This document shows, piece after piece, positions 46,350 to 57,337 of a stretch of 64,000 nt of DNA (within the stretch, counting starts at the first letter, position 1; each line of letters begins with the position of its first letter). The stretch lies in NCBI GenBank assembly GCA_947311845.1, contig CAMZMU010000063.1:55861618-55925617 (forward strand), read 5' to 3'. The position numbers and the translations under genes are program-made. The notes below the pieces were generated by a model. That model was not told the origin of the DNA and searched no databases. It saw only the letters and a list, made by a program, of their open reading frames with translations. This stretch comes from Poa pratensis (taxonomy: Eukaryota > Streptophyta > Magnoliopsida > Poales > Poaceae).

Positions 46350-49300
46350 ATGCGTGAAGCACTGAGGCAAGTTTACTTAATCTTTCAGGGTATCATCAGC
46401 ACCCGGACGGCCGTCCTGCTCCTCGCCGGCCTCACGTGGTGCAGCGTGCTCGCCGCCGCCGGCGGCTGGGAGGAGCGCCTGTTCAACGTCGAGGACTTCG
46501 GTGCGCGAGGCGACAGCACCACGGACGACACCGAGGTACGTACGCACGCACGCGCTCCCTGCAGAGCTGACATTGCGCTCTCAAGCGAAAACTCTCTACG
46601 TCTTTGATCGTCCCATGCACTAACGAACGTAATGAATGTGTATTTTCTGAACTTGCCAAGGCGTTCGGGCACGCGTGGGAGGCGGCGTGCGGCGCCATGG
46701 GCACGTCGGCGTCGAAGCTGCTCGTGCCGGCGGGCAGGATCTTCCTCGTCGGCCCCACCAGGTTCAGCGGGCCCTGCGCATCCACCAGAATTACCGTGCA
46801 GGTCCTGTTCGCCTTTTTTTTGAATTTCCACGGGGGTATGGAAATTGTATAAACCCTAATATTTTGTTGTTGTATTGATTGGACCCTCGTGGGGATATAT
46901 ATAGTGGTACAAAGAGGTAGAGAGGATTGGAGTATAAGTCAAGTCATACAAAACCGAATCTATCTCTAATCGTGTTGTACACGTATTCTAACATCCCCCT
47001 CAGTCGTAGCGGGAGTGAAGCGGACGATTGCGACTGGATTTGAAGTCTTGCGCATTCGTTGTTCCTCCTCTCCGTCATCATCAACTACGTCTCTGATGCT
47101 CTTCCTCTCTTCCCTCCCGCAGTCACAGCGGGAGTGGCGTGGACGCAAGTGACGACGCGGACGCTGCTGACTGGAGTTGTTGCCGATGTGTTGCTGTAGA
47201 CGTGTGTATGATGTTGATGTCGAGGTAGCCGAGCGTGATGTAGCCGTGGTTGAGATTGTCGCGGTCGGTGTAGCCGATAGAGCCGAAGGCGCAAAAAAAT
47301 TGCGCGGTTTTGGGTTTTGAGGCGGCGGCGGCAGGGTTTCTGCGGCGGCGGCGGGTTTTTTTGGGCGGCGGCGGCAGATTTTCTGCGGCGGCGGCGGGGT
47401 TTTTACCAGGCGGGCGAGGCGATCGTGCGATCGCCCTAGCAGAGCGCCGGCGAAGTTTTTGGGCGGCGGCGGCAGGGTATCTGCGGCGGTGGCGGGGTTT
47501 TGGTTTTTGGCGGCGTGCGGCAGCGACTCGCTTGGGAGCGGCGGCAGGCAGGCGGCGGGTTTTTGTGTCATTGTGCGGCGGCGGCAGCGGATCTGCGGCG
47601 GCGTCGGGGTTTTGGCGGCGTGCGGCAGCGACTCGCATGGGAGCGGCGGCGACAGGCGGCGGGTTTTGCGGCGTGCGGCTCGACTCGCGTGATGTAGATC
47701 TTGGCGCTGATTTGTGTTGGCGGTGTAGAACTCGACGATGATCTTGATGTAGTCGTACAACTTGATGTAGCTCGATGTCGTGGTTCGGCTCGGTGTAGTC
47801 CGGTCGGTGCAGTGTAGATCGATGTGGCTTGATGTAGAGGGCGTGTTGGAGCTGGCGTGTGGATGGTCGATGAAATCTGGCGTAGCCTGATGCATCATAG
47901 AAAAAATTCCATGTGCCCACGTGCATTGCAATTTCAAGCTAACCTCATCATGTTCCATGCATGTAGCCTGGAGAGCTGCTGAAGACCGCGCATGACGTGC
48001 TGGTTCATGCGTCGATCAGATTGGAGGCTTGTAGATCGAGCTTGGTCTTGGACTGGCGTACTGGCGTATGTGTGCGTGATGAAATCCTCCACGCGCGTCT
48101 CTGCCGCTGCGTGTCGTCGTCCTGTAGCCGCTGCGTGGTCCGCAGTGGCCGTGTTGACGTAGAGCCGGATGTTGCCCGCTGCACCGCGGGGACCACGAGC
48201 CGGATGATAAGGGTATATTGAAGATTTAGGGATTTATTTGGCTAACTGGATCTAATCTATAAACTGGAAATTCGAAATTTGATTTAATCTAGACTAAAGA
48301 ACCGATCAGATCTTTGATCTAAACCGGGTGCCGCGCCCCCGAGGAGGTTGATCTCCCCGGGGGCGGCGCGCGATGCGGAAGTGGTGGGAAACCTAGGATC
48401 GGCGTCGTGAGACTAACCGCTCTGATACCATGTGGAAAATATGAGATCCCTAATTTCTGTTGTTGTATTGATTGGACCCTCGTGGGGATATATAGTGGTA
48501 CAAGGAGGTAGAGAGGATTGGAGTATAAGTCAAGTCATACAAAACCGAATCTATCTCTAATCGTGTTGTACATGTATTCTAACAGGGGGGAGTAAATCCA
48601 CACCTGAATATATTTCAAAGTTGACTTGAGGCTTTGCAGCCTCTACAAGATAGGTTCAAATGAACCAGAGTACACGGGGATTACAAGAGGAGAGATAAAG
48701 GAAAAAACACACTCACGATGAGAGGGAGCGGCAAGAACCACCATGAGGCACAAGAAGATGAGGGGTGTTGTCGAGGGATCACAATACCAAGATTCAACAA
48801 AAAGCCTAGCGCGCCGCACCGGCGTGCGTATCGAATCCCACGGCACAACTCAGGAGCACCCACAATCAACGAGTGCCAAGCCTAACACCTAGCACGAACC
48901 TTGACTAGGAGCTCCGCCACGAGAAAACAAGACGACAAGCAGGTGGGGGAGGCAACAATTGCGTCGTCATTGAACAAAGGTGGACCGAGACGTCACCAAG
49001 AGCTCGAAGCTCGCCACACTGCACGGCCGCCATGGGAGGGTCTTGGGCAAGCAAACCAAGTGACCGAGATCACGCGAAGACCTGCCAAAGAGGGACAACA
49101 AACCACCATCGGCCCCAAGCTAGCCGCACCAGCACCACCAAAACACAACACTTGCCAGCACACGCCGCAACAAAAGCCATATCGAGAGTCTCCAAGATGA
49201 CGCCTCCAAGGAGGTTATGTTGTCGAGGGCACAACACCGTCATCCGAGCCGGCAAGCCGGGTCCAAGGTTTTCACCCGGAGACCACTCGAGTACCGTAGG

Positions 49301-51702
49301 TGCTGGGGCTCCACAGCGGCACCTCCTGCGAGGGAACGGCGTCAAGAAGACGGCGCTGCCGCCGGCAACGACAAAGCCGGTGCGGGGTTGTCACCCGGAG
49401 TTTGAGCAAAACCCTACAGAAGAGGCAGTCGATCACCACCCGCAGCCACCGCAGCCAACCGCACCTCGCGGAGACCACACACGGCCGACCATCACCCAAG
49501 CGCCGGATCCTCCAGGGCCGCCGGACGCAGCACCAGCCACCGCGCCGAGCACCAAGCCGGCAGAGGCAGAGGAACGTTGCCCGGGGCCCAGAACCACCAT
49601 GGTTCCGGGTTGCAGCCCTACAGCAGGGGCGATGCGCCCCATGCGTGCCACCGCGCGCCCGCCACAGGGATTGGAGCCGAAAGCCCACAGGTTGATGGAG
49701 ATGGGATGCCCGGCCCTTTGGGGCCCAGTCGGGCCCGGACGGGCCGCAGCCGCCGGAGCACCACCACGCCAGAACCACCAGCACTCGCCGAGCGCCGCCG
49801 CCGCACGCCGCACCGCCACCGGGATAGCCCGCAGGAGCCCGCCCGTAGGAGGACGCGGGCGCGCCGACGAGCCGCCGTTCTCGCCTAGCCCGTCGCCAGG
49901 GAGCCAAGGGAGCCGCGAGGAGAACGCCCCGCCGCCACCGTCGGCCGCGCGAGCTTCGCGCCGGCGGCGGCGCGGGCACGGGGTGGAGGGAGGCGGCTGA
50001 CCTAGGGTCCGGGCGGGTCGCCCCCGTGTCGCCCTGGCGAGAGCGACGCGGCGGGGGGGGGGGGGGGGGCGAAATTTTCTACTGTTCGCCTTTCAAGGTC
50101 TGGTCTTCGATCTGGGCCGTGGTTTGCTTCATCCGTGGACTTTGCTTTGTTTGTCGTAGGTCATGGGCACGATCATGGCGCAGCCGGTGTCCGCATGGGG
50201 CGGGAAGAAGGAGAACTACTGGTTGATGTTCTATCAGGTCCACGGGCTCACGGTGACCGGCAGCAGCGGCGTGCTCGACGGCAGAGGCGAATCTTGGTGG
50301 GGCTACAAGTGCAAAGAGGATGATGTGAGCCTACTGCAGGACACCTCTTGCAACAACTAAAAAAACTTTTAATTTCTCTTTAGATTTGGACTTCTTTAAT
50401 TATTTGTCAATCCTGATGTAAGAAAAAGTATTTATGAACATGTCTTTATAGGGAAATAATTAACGGACCTTCACTCAGCTGTTATTCTATTTTTTTTGTT
50501 TTCAGGATTGTATTTCTAAAGCGCCGACGGTACATTGAACGCAAACCATTCTTGTGACAGCCTATATGTTTTAAACTGGAACTCTTGTGACACCCTAGCT
50601 AGGCAGTAGAACTAATCAACACTTCGAGACCGTGTAACGTTGCTCATTGCCATGGATCCAGGCCTTGGTGCTGATGAACTGCACCAACGCGGAGCTGAGC
50701 CATTTCAGCAGCAAGGACAGCCCGCAGATGCACATCGCCTTGATCATGAGCAGGAGTGTCAACCTGACGCAGCTCACCATCACCGCCCCGGGAGAAAGCC
50801 CCAACACCGACGGCATCCACGTCGACCGGAGCGAGGATGTGCGCATCACCGGATCGACCATCGGCACCGGTGACGACTGCGTCTCCATCGGCCCCGGGAG
50901 CCGCTTCGTCACCGTCGACGGGGTCGTGTGCGGACCCGGTCACGGTGTAAGGTAACGAAAAGATTGTTACTGACGATCGATGGGTCAAGTACTTGAAGAT
51001 GAAATGGTGTAATGGTTAATTGCGTGGAGCACATCTTGTTTTTGTTGCCAGCGTGGGGAGTCTGGGCAAGAACGGCGCAAACGATTGCGTGGAGCACATC
51101 GATGTGAGAAACGTCCACTTCATCAACACCATGAACGGAGCAAGGATCAAGACATGGCAGGTATACTAAATTGAAGGCGCCGACTGCTTTCTCTTACGAT
51201 GAGCAAGCTGATTCTGATGATTGGTTCTTAATTTGTTCGCACTACAGGGTGGGAACGGTTACGCGAAATCCATCTCCTTCACCAACATAAACTTCACCAA
51301 CGTGGACCATCCCGTGGTGATCGACCAGTTCTACGAAGATCTTCGCGACGTCCCAAATACGGTAAAATTAAGTCTTCCTGAATTGTGCTTACATCGAACG
51401 TTCAAGAGAGCTGGGACGATGTGTGTGGTTACAGTACTACTGTAGCTTAGTAATTTGTTTCTGCATCTAATTTACAGGGGTCAGTGGTGCTGAGCAACAT
51501 AACGTACACGAACCTGAACGGGACTTCAAGCCAGAAGACGGCCATCGCGTTTGACTGCAGCGACAGCGGAAGCTGCACGGAGATCCACGTCAACCAAATG
51601 GCGATCACAGCTTCAAATGGCCGAGGAACCGTAGCCCGCTGTCAAAACGCGCAAGGGGACACCTCCGGATACGTTTACCCTGTAATCCCTTGCCTTGTTT
51701 AG
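46350..51702 (+). CDS. Polygalacturonase (GH28), eight exons
   Basis: Secreted pectin-degrading enzyme that hydrolyses alpha-1,4-galacturonan in cell walls. Exons: 46350-46535, 46661-46801, 50160-50324, 50506-50529, 50662-50951, 51052-51160, 51248-51361, 51478-51702. All have GT..AG borders and join in frame to 417 residues, normal for the family. Residues about 20-38 (TAVLLLAGLTWCSVLAAAGG) are a signal-peptide-like core. The mature start FNVEDFGARGDSTTDDT is typical. The four GH28 motifs are present: NTDG (220-223), GTGDDC (240-245), CGPGHG (262-267), RIK (300-302); catalytic aspartates 222, 243, 244 and His266 are intact. Exon 4 is only 24 bases (DCISKAPT). Intron 2 is 3.36 kb and holds two nested elements. 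The ATG is the only in-frame Met; the first 13 residues are uncertain. Confidence 0.93.
46817..50081 (-). mobile_element. Non-autonomous LINE-like retroposon in polygalacturonase intron 2
   Basis: Flanked by CTGTTCGCCTTT at 46805-46816 and 50082-50093 (12-bp target duplication). On the minus strand it starts in a C-run (G-run on plus, 50053-50069) with a very GC-rich 5' part and ends in a short A-tail next to the low-coordinate duplication. Without the nested TRIM-like element it is about 1.5 kb. I see no protein domain; the long GC-rich ORFs (for example 49032-50000) have no family resemblance. The GC-rich leader and A-tail suggest LINE mobilisation. Removing it would restore an intron of roughly 80-90 bases. 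Confidence 0.75.
46837..48584 (-). mobile_element. TRIM-like LTR element, 1.75 kb
   Basis: Short LTRs at 46837-46993 (157 bp) and 48431-48584 (154 bp), both containing GTTGTTGTATTGATTGGACC and ending TATTCTAACA. Target duplication GGGGG at 46832-46836 and 48585-48589. The primer site GCTCTGATACCA (minus TGGTATCAGAGC) at 48419-48430 directly adjoins the 5' LTR. The polypurine tract (plus TCCCCCTC) is at 46994-47001. The 3' LTR has TA where TG is expected at its outer end. The 1.44-kb interior is GGC/GCC-rich with reiterated GGCGGCGGCGGGTTTTT-type blocks and no pol domain. Long ORFs there are low-complexity artefacts. Confidence 0.85.
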
Positions 51703-52769
51703 CTACCGGACAGGCACAGGGATACAACTTACAATGAGTGCTCTTGGGTTGGATAGCTGGCTGCCTGCTTATTATTATTTTTTAGAAAAGAGGCATCAAA
51801 GTGCCCGACTTTATTGTGACATTTTGATGTGGAGCGAACCTCGTGGCGAGATTCGATCCGTTGTTGGCCCGATCTTTCACGGCACAAAACTCCATCGCAG
51901 CAAGTAGCAATCGCGGGTTTATGAAGACAATCACAAACGCCGCAGCAACAACACGCCAACCCTTCTAGTCGAAGGAATAACGTGGACGAACCGTATAGGC
52001 TCAGCTTGTAATCTCCTACGCGTCGCAGAACCTCACACGCCAGTAGAGGTTTTTGCAAAGATTTCTCAAGAAACTTAGTGATTTTTGGACAGCTTTCCCC
52101 AAACTCGGTATGAGGATTTCAACCACAAACACACATCGTGTCTATTTCATATAACTCAAATCTGCCTTTTACATGGCGCACATACCTGACCTTATATAGT
52201 AGTTGGACTCCTAACTTGACTGACAAACTAACTCATCTATCCCTGATACGATCCTGATCCTGATATCTAGTAATTTAAATAGTATCTGCCTTTTACATCT
52301 CGGCAGGTACCAAATATAACAAACCAAAATAATATGCGCCATCTTTATTATTTGTCGACTTGGTTCTGGTGGACCCCAACCGCAGGCCTGCAATGACAGC
52401 ACGTCCCACGGCAATGGATTCATGTTGCGTATCTTCTTATCTGATGGTCGTAGCATCCCAAATAAATAGCAGCTGATTTTATGCATAGCAGCATCGTTTG
52501 TTTCCTTGTCTTTCTCTTTGACCGGCACAAATAGAAACAAGAAATCTGAATTGGTTGCGATCCAATCTCCAAGACTCACGCACCAAGCTGTAGCAATTAA
52601 ACCAAACTCGTACTTAACCTGGTGTGGTTCTGGACGTGGCAAATCAAAGAAGCTTCCCGGCTCACGCATGCATCTTGGTGCTTGAACTATGTCTAGTTTA
52701 TTTTCCTCATGATTCAACACAATAGGACCAACAGTTAACATGGTTAATACTGTATGCGCCGTATCATCC

Positions 52770-53360
52770 TCCCCCTCTTCAAATGAAACCGTCCTCGGTT
52801 TCAAGTCAGTGTCCAAAGAAACAACGAGGTCTCTTGATTTTACAGACGCTGAAAAAATTGCAGCAGCTTCAGCCTCTTGTTTCTTTACTTTTCTTCATCT
52901 TTCAACATCTGCAGCCTATCCTTTCTCCATGTTCTGAAAACCTTCTTTTCCATGGACCTGAGAACGTACATCTTGTCTCGCGTGACAGTGTATGTGTTAG
53001 CAAGATAGTCGTACAAATCTTTGTTCTCCTTGTACCATGGCTCTCCCAGCAGCAAATAACACGAACCCATGGGCACCGGCATCACATCGCACAAAATCTC
53101 ACAAGAAAATTTTCCGATGAAAAACTGTACCATAGTTTGATGCGTGATGTCGAGCTTGTCGTGGCACTGCCTCAATGAGTAGGGTCGTGGATGTGGTGTC
53201 GTCGACAGCTCCAGTTTCTCCACCATGTCGACGCCGACCGCGTTGATCGCACTATCATGGTCAATCGTCGTGGCGCAAGCTCTCTCTCCTACTTTACAGT
53301 AGGTGTGAAAAAGCTCGGCACCGTAGCCTTCCTCCTCCAGCATGAAATCGCTAGACAACC
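52770..53360 (-). pseudogene. Gypsy protease-region fragment
   Basis: The only coding remnant inside the short LTR element. On the minus strand it reads ELFHTYCKVGERACATTIDH, then MVEKLELSTTPHPRPYSL, FFIGKFSCEILCDVMPV and CYLLLGEPWYKENKD. This is the pattern of the Ty3/gypsy aspartic protease (second half ends in the 'LLGRPW'-like block). The active-site region reads TIDHDSAINAV in place of an intact D-S/T/G-type triad, so it is unlikely to be active. A lysine/glutamate-rich tail (KKVFRTWRKDRLQMLKDEEK) follows. No gag core, reverse transcriptase or integrase is present. Confidence 0.7.
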
Positions 53361-54184
53361 TCCAGCAGCTCCTCCTCGATGATGACGCGCTGACCATCTC
53401 CTCCACAGTGCCGTGAGCAACATGGTGCTCTGATACCAGATGATGTGGAGCGAACCTCATGGCGAGATTCGATCCATTGTTGGCCCGATCTTTCACGGCA
53501 CAAAACTCCATCGCAGCAAGTAGCAATCGTGGGTTTATGAAGACAATCACAAATGCCGCAGCAACAACACGCCAACCCTTCTAGTCGAAGGAATAACGTG
53601 GACGAACCGTATAGGCTCAGCTTGTAATATCCTACGCGTCGCAGAATCTCACACGCCAGTAGAGGTTTTTGCAAAGATTTCTCAAGAAACTTAGAGATTT
53701 TTGGACAGCTTTCCCCAAACTCGGTACGAGGATTTCAACCCCAAACACACATCGTGTCTATTTCATATAACTCAAATCTGCCTTTTACATGGCGCACATA
53801 CCTGACCTTATATAGTAGTTGGACTCCTAACTTGACCGACAAACTAACTCATCTATCCCTGATACGATCCTGATCCTGATATCTAGTAATTTAAATAGTA
53901 TCTGCCTTTTACATCTCGGCAGGTACCAAATATAACAAACCAAAATAATATGCGCCATCTTTATTATTTGTCGACTTGGTTCTGGTGGACCCCAACCGCA
54001 GGCCTGCAATGACAGCACGTCCCACGGCAATGGATTCATGTTGCGTATCTTCTTATCTGATGGTCGTAGCATCCCAAATAAATAGCAGCTGATTTTATGC
54101 ATAGCAGCATCGTTTGTTTCCTTGTCTTTCTCTTTGACCGGCACAAATAGAAACAAGAAATCTGAATTGGTTGCGATCCAATCT

Positions 54185-54485
54185 TTTTTTTTTGAGAAAC
54201 ACAGTACAAACGCAGACGTTCACATACACGCGCACACACTCACCCCTATGAACGCACGCACGTATACCCTACCCCTGTGAGCACCTCAGAAATACTGAGC
54301 CGGCGGATCGAGTCTTGAGATTGACGAAGTCACCACGGGCGCCTCTCTGTCGACGGGAACGTCGCTTCCCACTGAAAGAATATTCCGCCTAAATGCAACA
54401 CACAGATGTCAAACCTATGGTTTGAACTCTGGTGGGCTGAGGGTACAACCACCCTGCTAACCATCAAACCATAGGTTGGTTTGCA
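54185..54485 (-). mobile_element. Au SINE inside an LTR (filled site)
   Basis: Flanked by TTGCGATCCAATCT at 54171-54184 and 54486-54499. The partner LTR has the empty site once (near 52555-52568). T-run at 54185-54193, minus-strand B box GAGTTCAAACC at 54429-54419, and Au blocks CACCCCTATGAACGCACGCA and TTGACGAAGTCACCACGGGC. It inserted after the host element had already integrated. Confidence 0.96.
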
Positions 54486-54697
54486 TTGCGATCCAATCTC
54501 CAAGACTCACGCACCAAGCTGTAGCAATTAAACCAAACTCGTACTTAACCTGGTGTGGTTCTGGACGTGGCAAATCAAAGAAGCTTCCCGGCTCACGCAT
54601 GCATCTTGGTGCTTGAACTATGTCTAGTTTATTCTCCTCATGATTCAACACAATAGGACCAACAGTTAACATGGTTAATACTGTATGCGCCGTATCA

Positions 54698-55255
54698 CAT
54701 TTTTTTCCTACATCATATCTATACAAAAGCTGGGTGTAATCTTTTATGAATTTTATCAACTCGGCGTTAACTTATAAGTTCAATAAACTACATTTTATCG
54801 AAAAAAGTGGCAAACTTTATAAATTAATAAAGCTACAAGTTTCGACAAGATTTAATACATGATGCAGCACACAAGAGAGTGACATGGGCATCTCACCCAG
54901 CCCACGACGGCCCAAGGGACTGGTCCAGCCCAACCGCAAATACATGGCCCAAGACTGGACACGCTGATGCGGCCAACTTCTGCCACAAGAAGCTTTGTCC
55001 TGACAGAGGAGCGGTATTCTTGGGATCACGAACCCGACGGCTGCGGTGGTGGAGACTTGTCTCCTGTATCTCTAACTACCTTCCTCTCTTGAACCTTGTT
55101 GTAATTCGGATTCTCGCCACTATATCGTCTGTAATCGAAGCCTATCGCTAGTAATACCTTAACATCTGGTATCAGCAGCCACTAGATCCCTCACCACCTT
55201 CACAATTCCGGAAACCAGGCGATTCACATCAAATCGTCGTCGGCTTCTCGACACC
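54698..55255 (+). mobile_element. Ty3/gypsy LTR end, primer site and leader
   Basis: LTR-like sequence of uncertain start (somewhere in 54700-54860) ends at CTTAACA, 55164. It is followed by TC and the primer site TGGTATCAGCAGCC at 55167-55180, then a 75-bp leader into gag at 55256. The TATA box and LTR start could not be fixed; TTGTTGTAATTCGGATTCTC before the end is typical of LTR R/U5. Confidence 0.6.
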
Positions 55256-56513
55256 ATGGATCCAGCGTTGAAGGACTACCTGGATAGAATGCGCCAGGAC
55301 ATAGCTTCCCTCTCGAGGACGATCCAGACAACCAGCGACGCCATGCTGTCCAAGCAAGGCGATCTCGAGCAGAATATTGCGTCTCGGTCGGCGAAACTCG
55401 CCGATCTGTGCGGATGGAAGCCTGATCTGGAGGCTCGCTTTGTGAAACTCCAGGCCTCCGTCGCGGATCTGCAGCGCGCACAACCTGCAACAGATGCGAG
55501 TGGGTCGGTGACGGCCCATCTCATCCTCCGTGCCCCCATTCACCAACCAAGGGGCGATCCACGGGCTTGATGGCCTCAGCGTCGACAAGTTGCACGGGGT
55601 CTGCCGGTGGTATCGTCTCTGTCATCATCGGCACCTCCGGCCAATGGTATGTTCTCGTTACAGACTCCTTCAGATCGTGCTACTGAAACTTAGATAGTTT
55701 CTAGTCAGATTCTAGCAGGTCTAGGTTCCAACGCGCCCAACTTCCCTTTTCCACCATTCACCGGAGACAATCCAAACCTATGGATCACGCTTGCGGAGCA
55801 GTATTTTCAGATGTTCAATATACATGTCTTACTGGTTCCCATGTCCATACTTCATTTTTCTGGCGCGGCGGGCATTTGGCTTCAGTCCGTGCAAAAGAAG
55901 ATAGCTATATTAGAGTGGATTTCTTTCACATCTTTGTTGTGCATCCGTTTTGGTAGAGATAGACACCAACTTCTGATAAGACAATTCTACACCATAAAAC
56001 AGACAACTACAGTAGCAGAGTATATTGAGCGTTTTGATGCATGTTTTGATGAATCATTTAGTATCTTATTCCGATACTACTCATTCATATTATTTCTTGG
56101 CTCATTTTATCGAGGGTCTGCGGGCGGATATATGAGCCGTGGTCATGGTGTAGAGGCCTACTGATCTCGATACGACATGTTCCTTGGCATTATTACAAGA
56201 AGTGACGGAAGGAGAAGGCATGTCTGCTCCACGTCAAGTGGAGCATCGATTCATCAAGATTCCAGCTCGGCCTGCTTCGACACAGTACCACTCTGCTCCC
56301 AGCACTCTGTCTAGTTGTTCAGCTGATAGCAGAGGAATTGATGCAGCTTGCAACAGTGCTCAAGATAAGATTCATACCTTGCGTGATTATCGTAAGGCAA
56401 AGGGTCTGTGCTTCAAATGCGGTGAACGCTGGGTAAAGAGCATGTGTGTCCTTCTACTGTATAACTCCATGTCGTCGAAGAATTGTTATCTCTGTTCACC
56501 TCTCAAGAAGTGA
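55256..56513 (+). pseudogene. Ty3/gypsy gag, frameshifted and cut off
   Basis: Capsid and nucleocapsid protein of a gypsy element. It opens MDPALKDYLDRMRQDIASLS, a coiled-coil N-terminus. After a shift and stops (about 55560-55700) it has APNFPFPPFTGDNPNLWITL then AEQYFQMFNIH, and the retrotransposon gag core LHFSGAAGIWLQSVQKKIA, CIRFGRDRHQLLIRQFYTIK, TTTVAEYIERFD. Further shifts follow near 56060-56170. It ends with the start of a zinc knuckle (KAKGLCFKCGERW), itself broken by a 1-base shift. At 56531 the CACTA transposon begins; the rest of the element, if present, is beyond the window. Confidence 0.88.
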
Positions 56514-56531
56514 CAGGCAATGAAGCAGGCA

Positions 56532-56880
56532 CACTACCACAGAAAGGCCTTTCTGTGGCGCACGTTTTTGACTTTCTGTGGCGCACCGGAAGGATTGCTG
56601 GGTGCGCCACAAAAATTATTTCTGTGGCGCACCCAGCGCGGTGCGCCACAGAAATAGCTCGCAGCACCCTATGCAGAGGAATTCTGTGGCGCACTGTTCC
56701 TTCGTGCGCCACAGAAAGTGGTGCGCCACAAAAAAAAACGTGCGCCACAGAAATATGAAACAGAAATACCGGTATTTTTTCGTTTTGCTGTACAAATACA
56801 GGTATATACAGGATTTATACAGGTTTATACAGAAATACAGGTATATTTGACAGGTATATAAACAGACAAACACATTAATC
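56532..56880. repeat. CACTA terminus and subterminal repeats
   Basis: Four copies of TTCTGTGGCGCAC (56551, 56574, 56620, 56682) and five of its reverse complement (56602, 56641, 56704, 56721, 56740; two have ACAAAA in place of ACAGAA). They are the expected binding sites of the element's DNA-binding protein. From 56757 to 56880 follows a second, AT-rich set built on ATACAGGTATA / TATACAG (about eight copies). Confidence 0.9.
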
Positions 56881-57337
56881 AATATGTCATCACACATATT
56901 ACTTAGTGCCCGATCGAGATACATATATACACATAGTCACAAAAGTGCCGAATGTTTCATCATTTCACACTACACATTACAAATCAAGTGTTCGCCGCCT
57001 AACTATGATCAAATGTAGTACACATCGGCGATGATGGTGAGCAAGAGCGCGGGAGCATGCATGATCATGGAGTCCTCTTCTTGAGCGGCGCCGGGAACGG
57101 TAGAAAGCCTTCTTTCGTCTTCCACTCCCTGGTGTCATTCTGTGCCTCTAGTCGTTTTTCGATATCCCTCTGACACAACCCTGAAGATGGATTGGGATAT
57201 ATATTGGTTAGTGATATAAATAGAGTATAATTTATTCATCTAAGTAGAGAGGCAAGACAATCAATCAATTGTCATGGTTGGAAATCATATGGCTATCCTA
57301 TTTGGGTTTCATAGCATAGTATATATAATATATAACC
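56881..57337. other. CACTA 3' non-coding region
   Basis: Between the subterminal repeats and the stop of the second gene. No domain-bearing frame seen. It may hold the 3' UTR and polyadenylation site of the minus-strand gene. Confidence 0.4.

Larger units (their letters stand above)
51825..54697 (-). mobile_element. Non-autonomous LTR element (gypsy-derived, LARD/TRIM type)
   Basis: Target duplication CATTT at 51820-51824 and 54698-54702. LTRs at 51825-52766 (942 bp, 3') and 53441-54697 (1257 bp, 5'). The second is exactly 942 bp after subtracting the 315 bp added by an Au SINE. Primer site GCTCTGATACCA at 53427-53438 (minus strand, tRNA-Met type). Polypurine tract, plus TCCTCCCCCTCTTC, at 52767-52780. 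The interior is only 674 bp and codes a broken gypsy protease piece, so transposition must be in trans. The LTRs differ at few sites. It starts 122 bp after the polygalacturonase stop codon and may supply that gene's 3' end. Confidence 0.95.

Noticed and set aside
46966..47958. 330-codon minus-strand ORF
   Set aside because: It covers the TRIM-like element's polypurine tract and LTR edge, is proline/alanine/arginine low-complexity from GGC repeats, and has no domain.
49032..50000. 322-codon plus-strand ORF in polygalacturonase intron 2
   Set aside because: GC-rich retroposon leader; frames are open on both strands, composition is biased and there is no family match.
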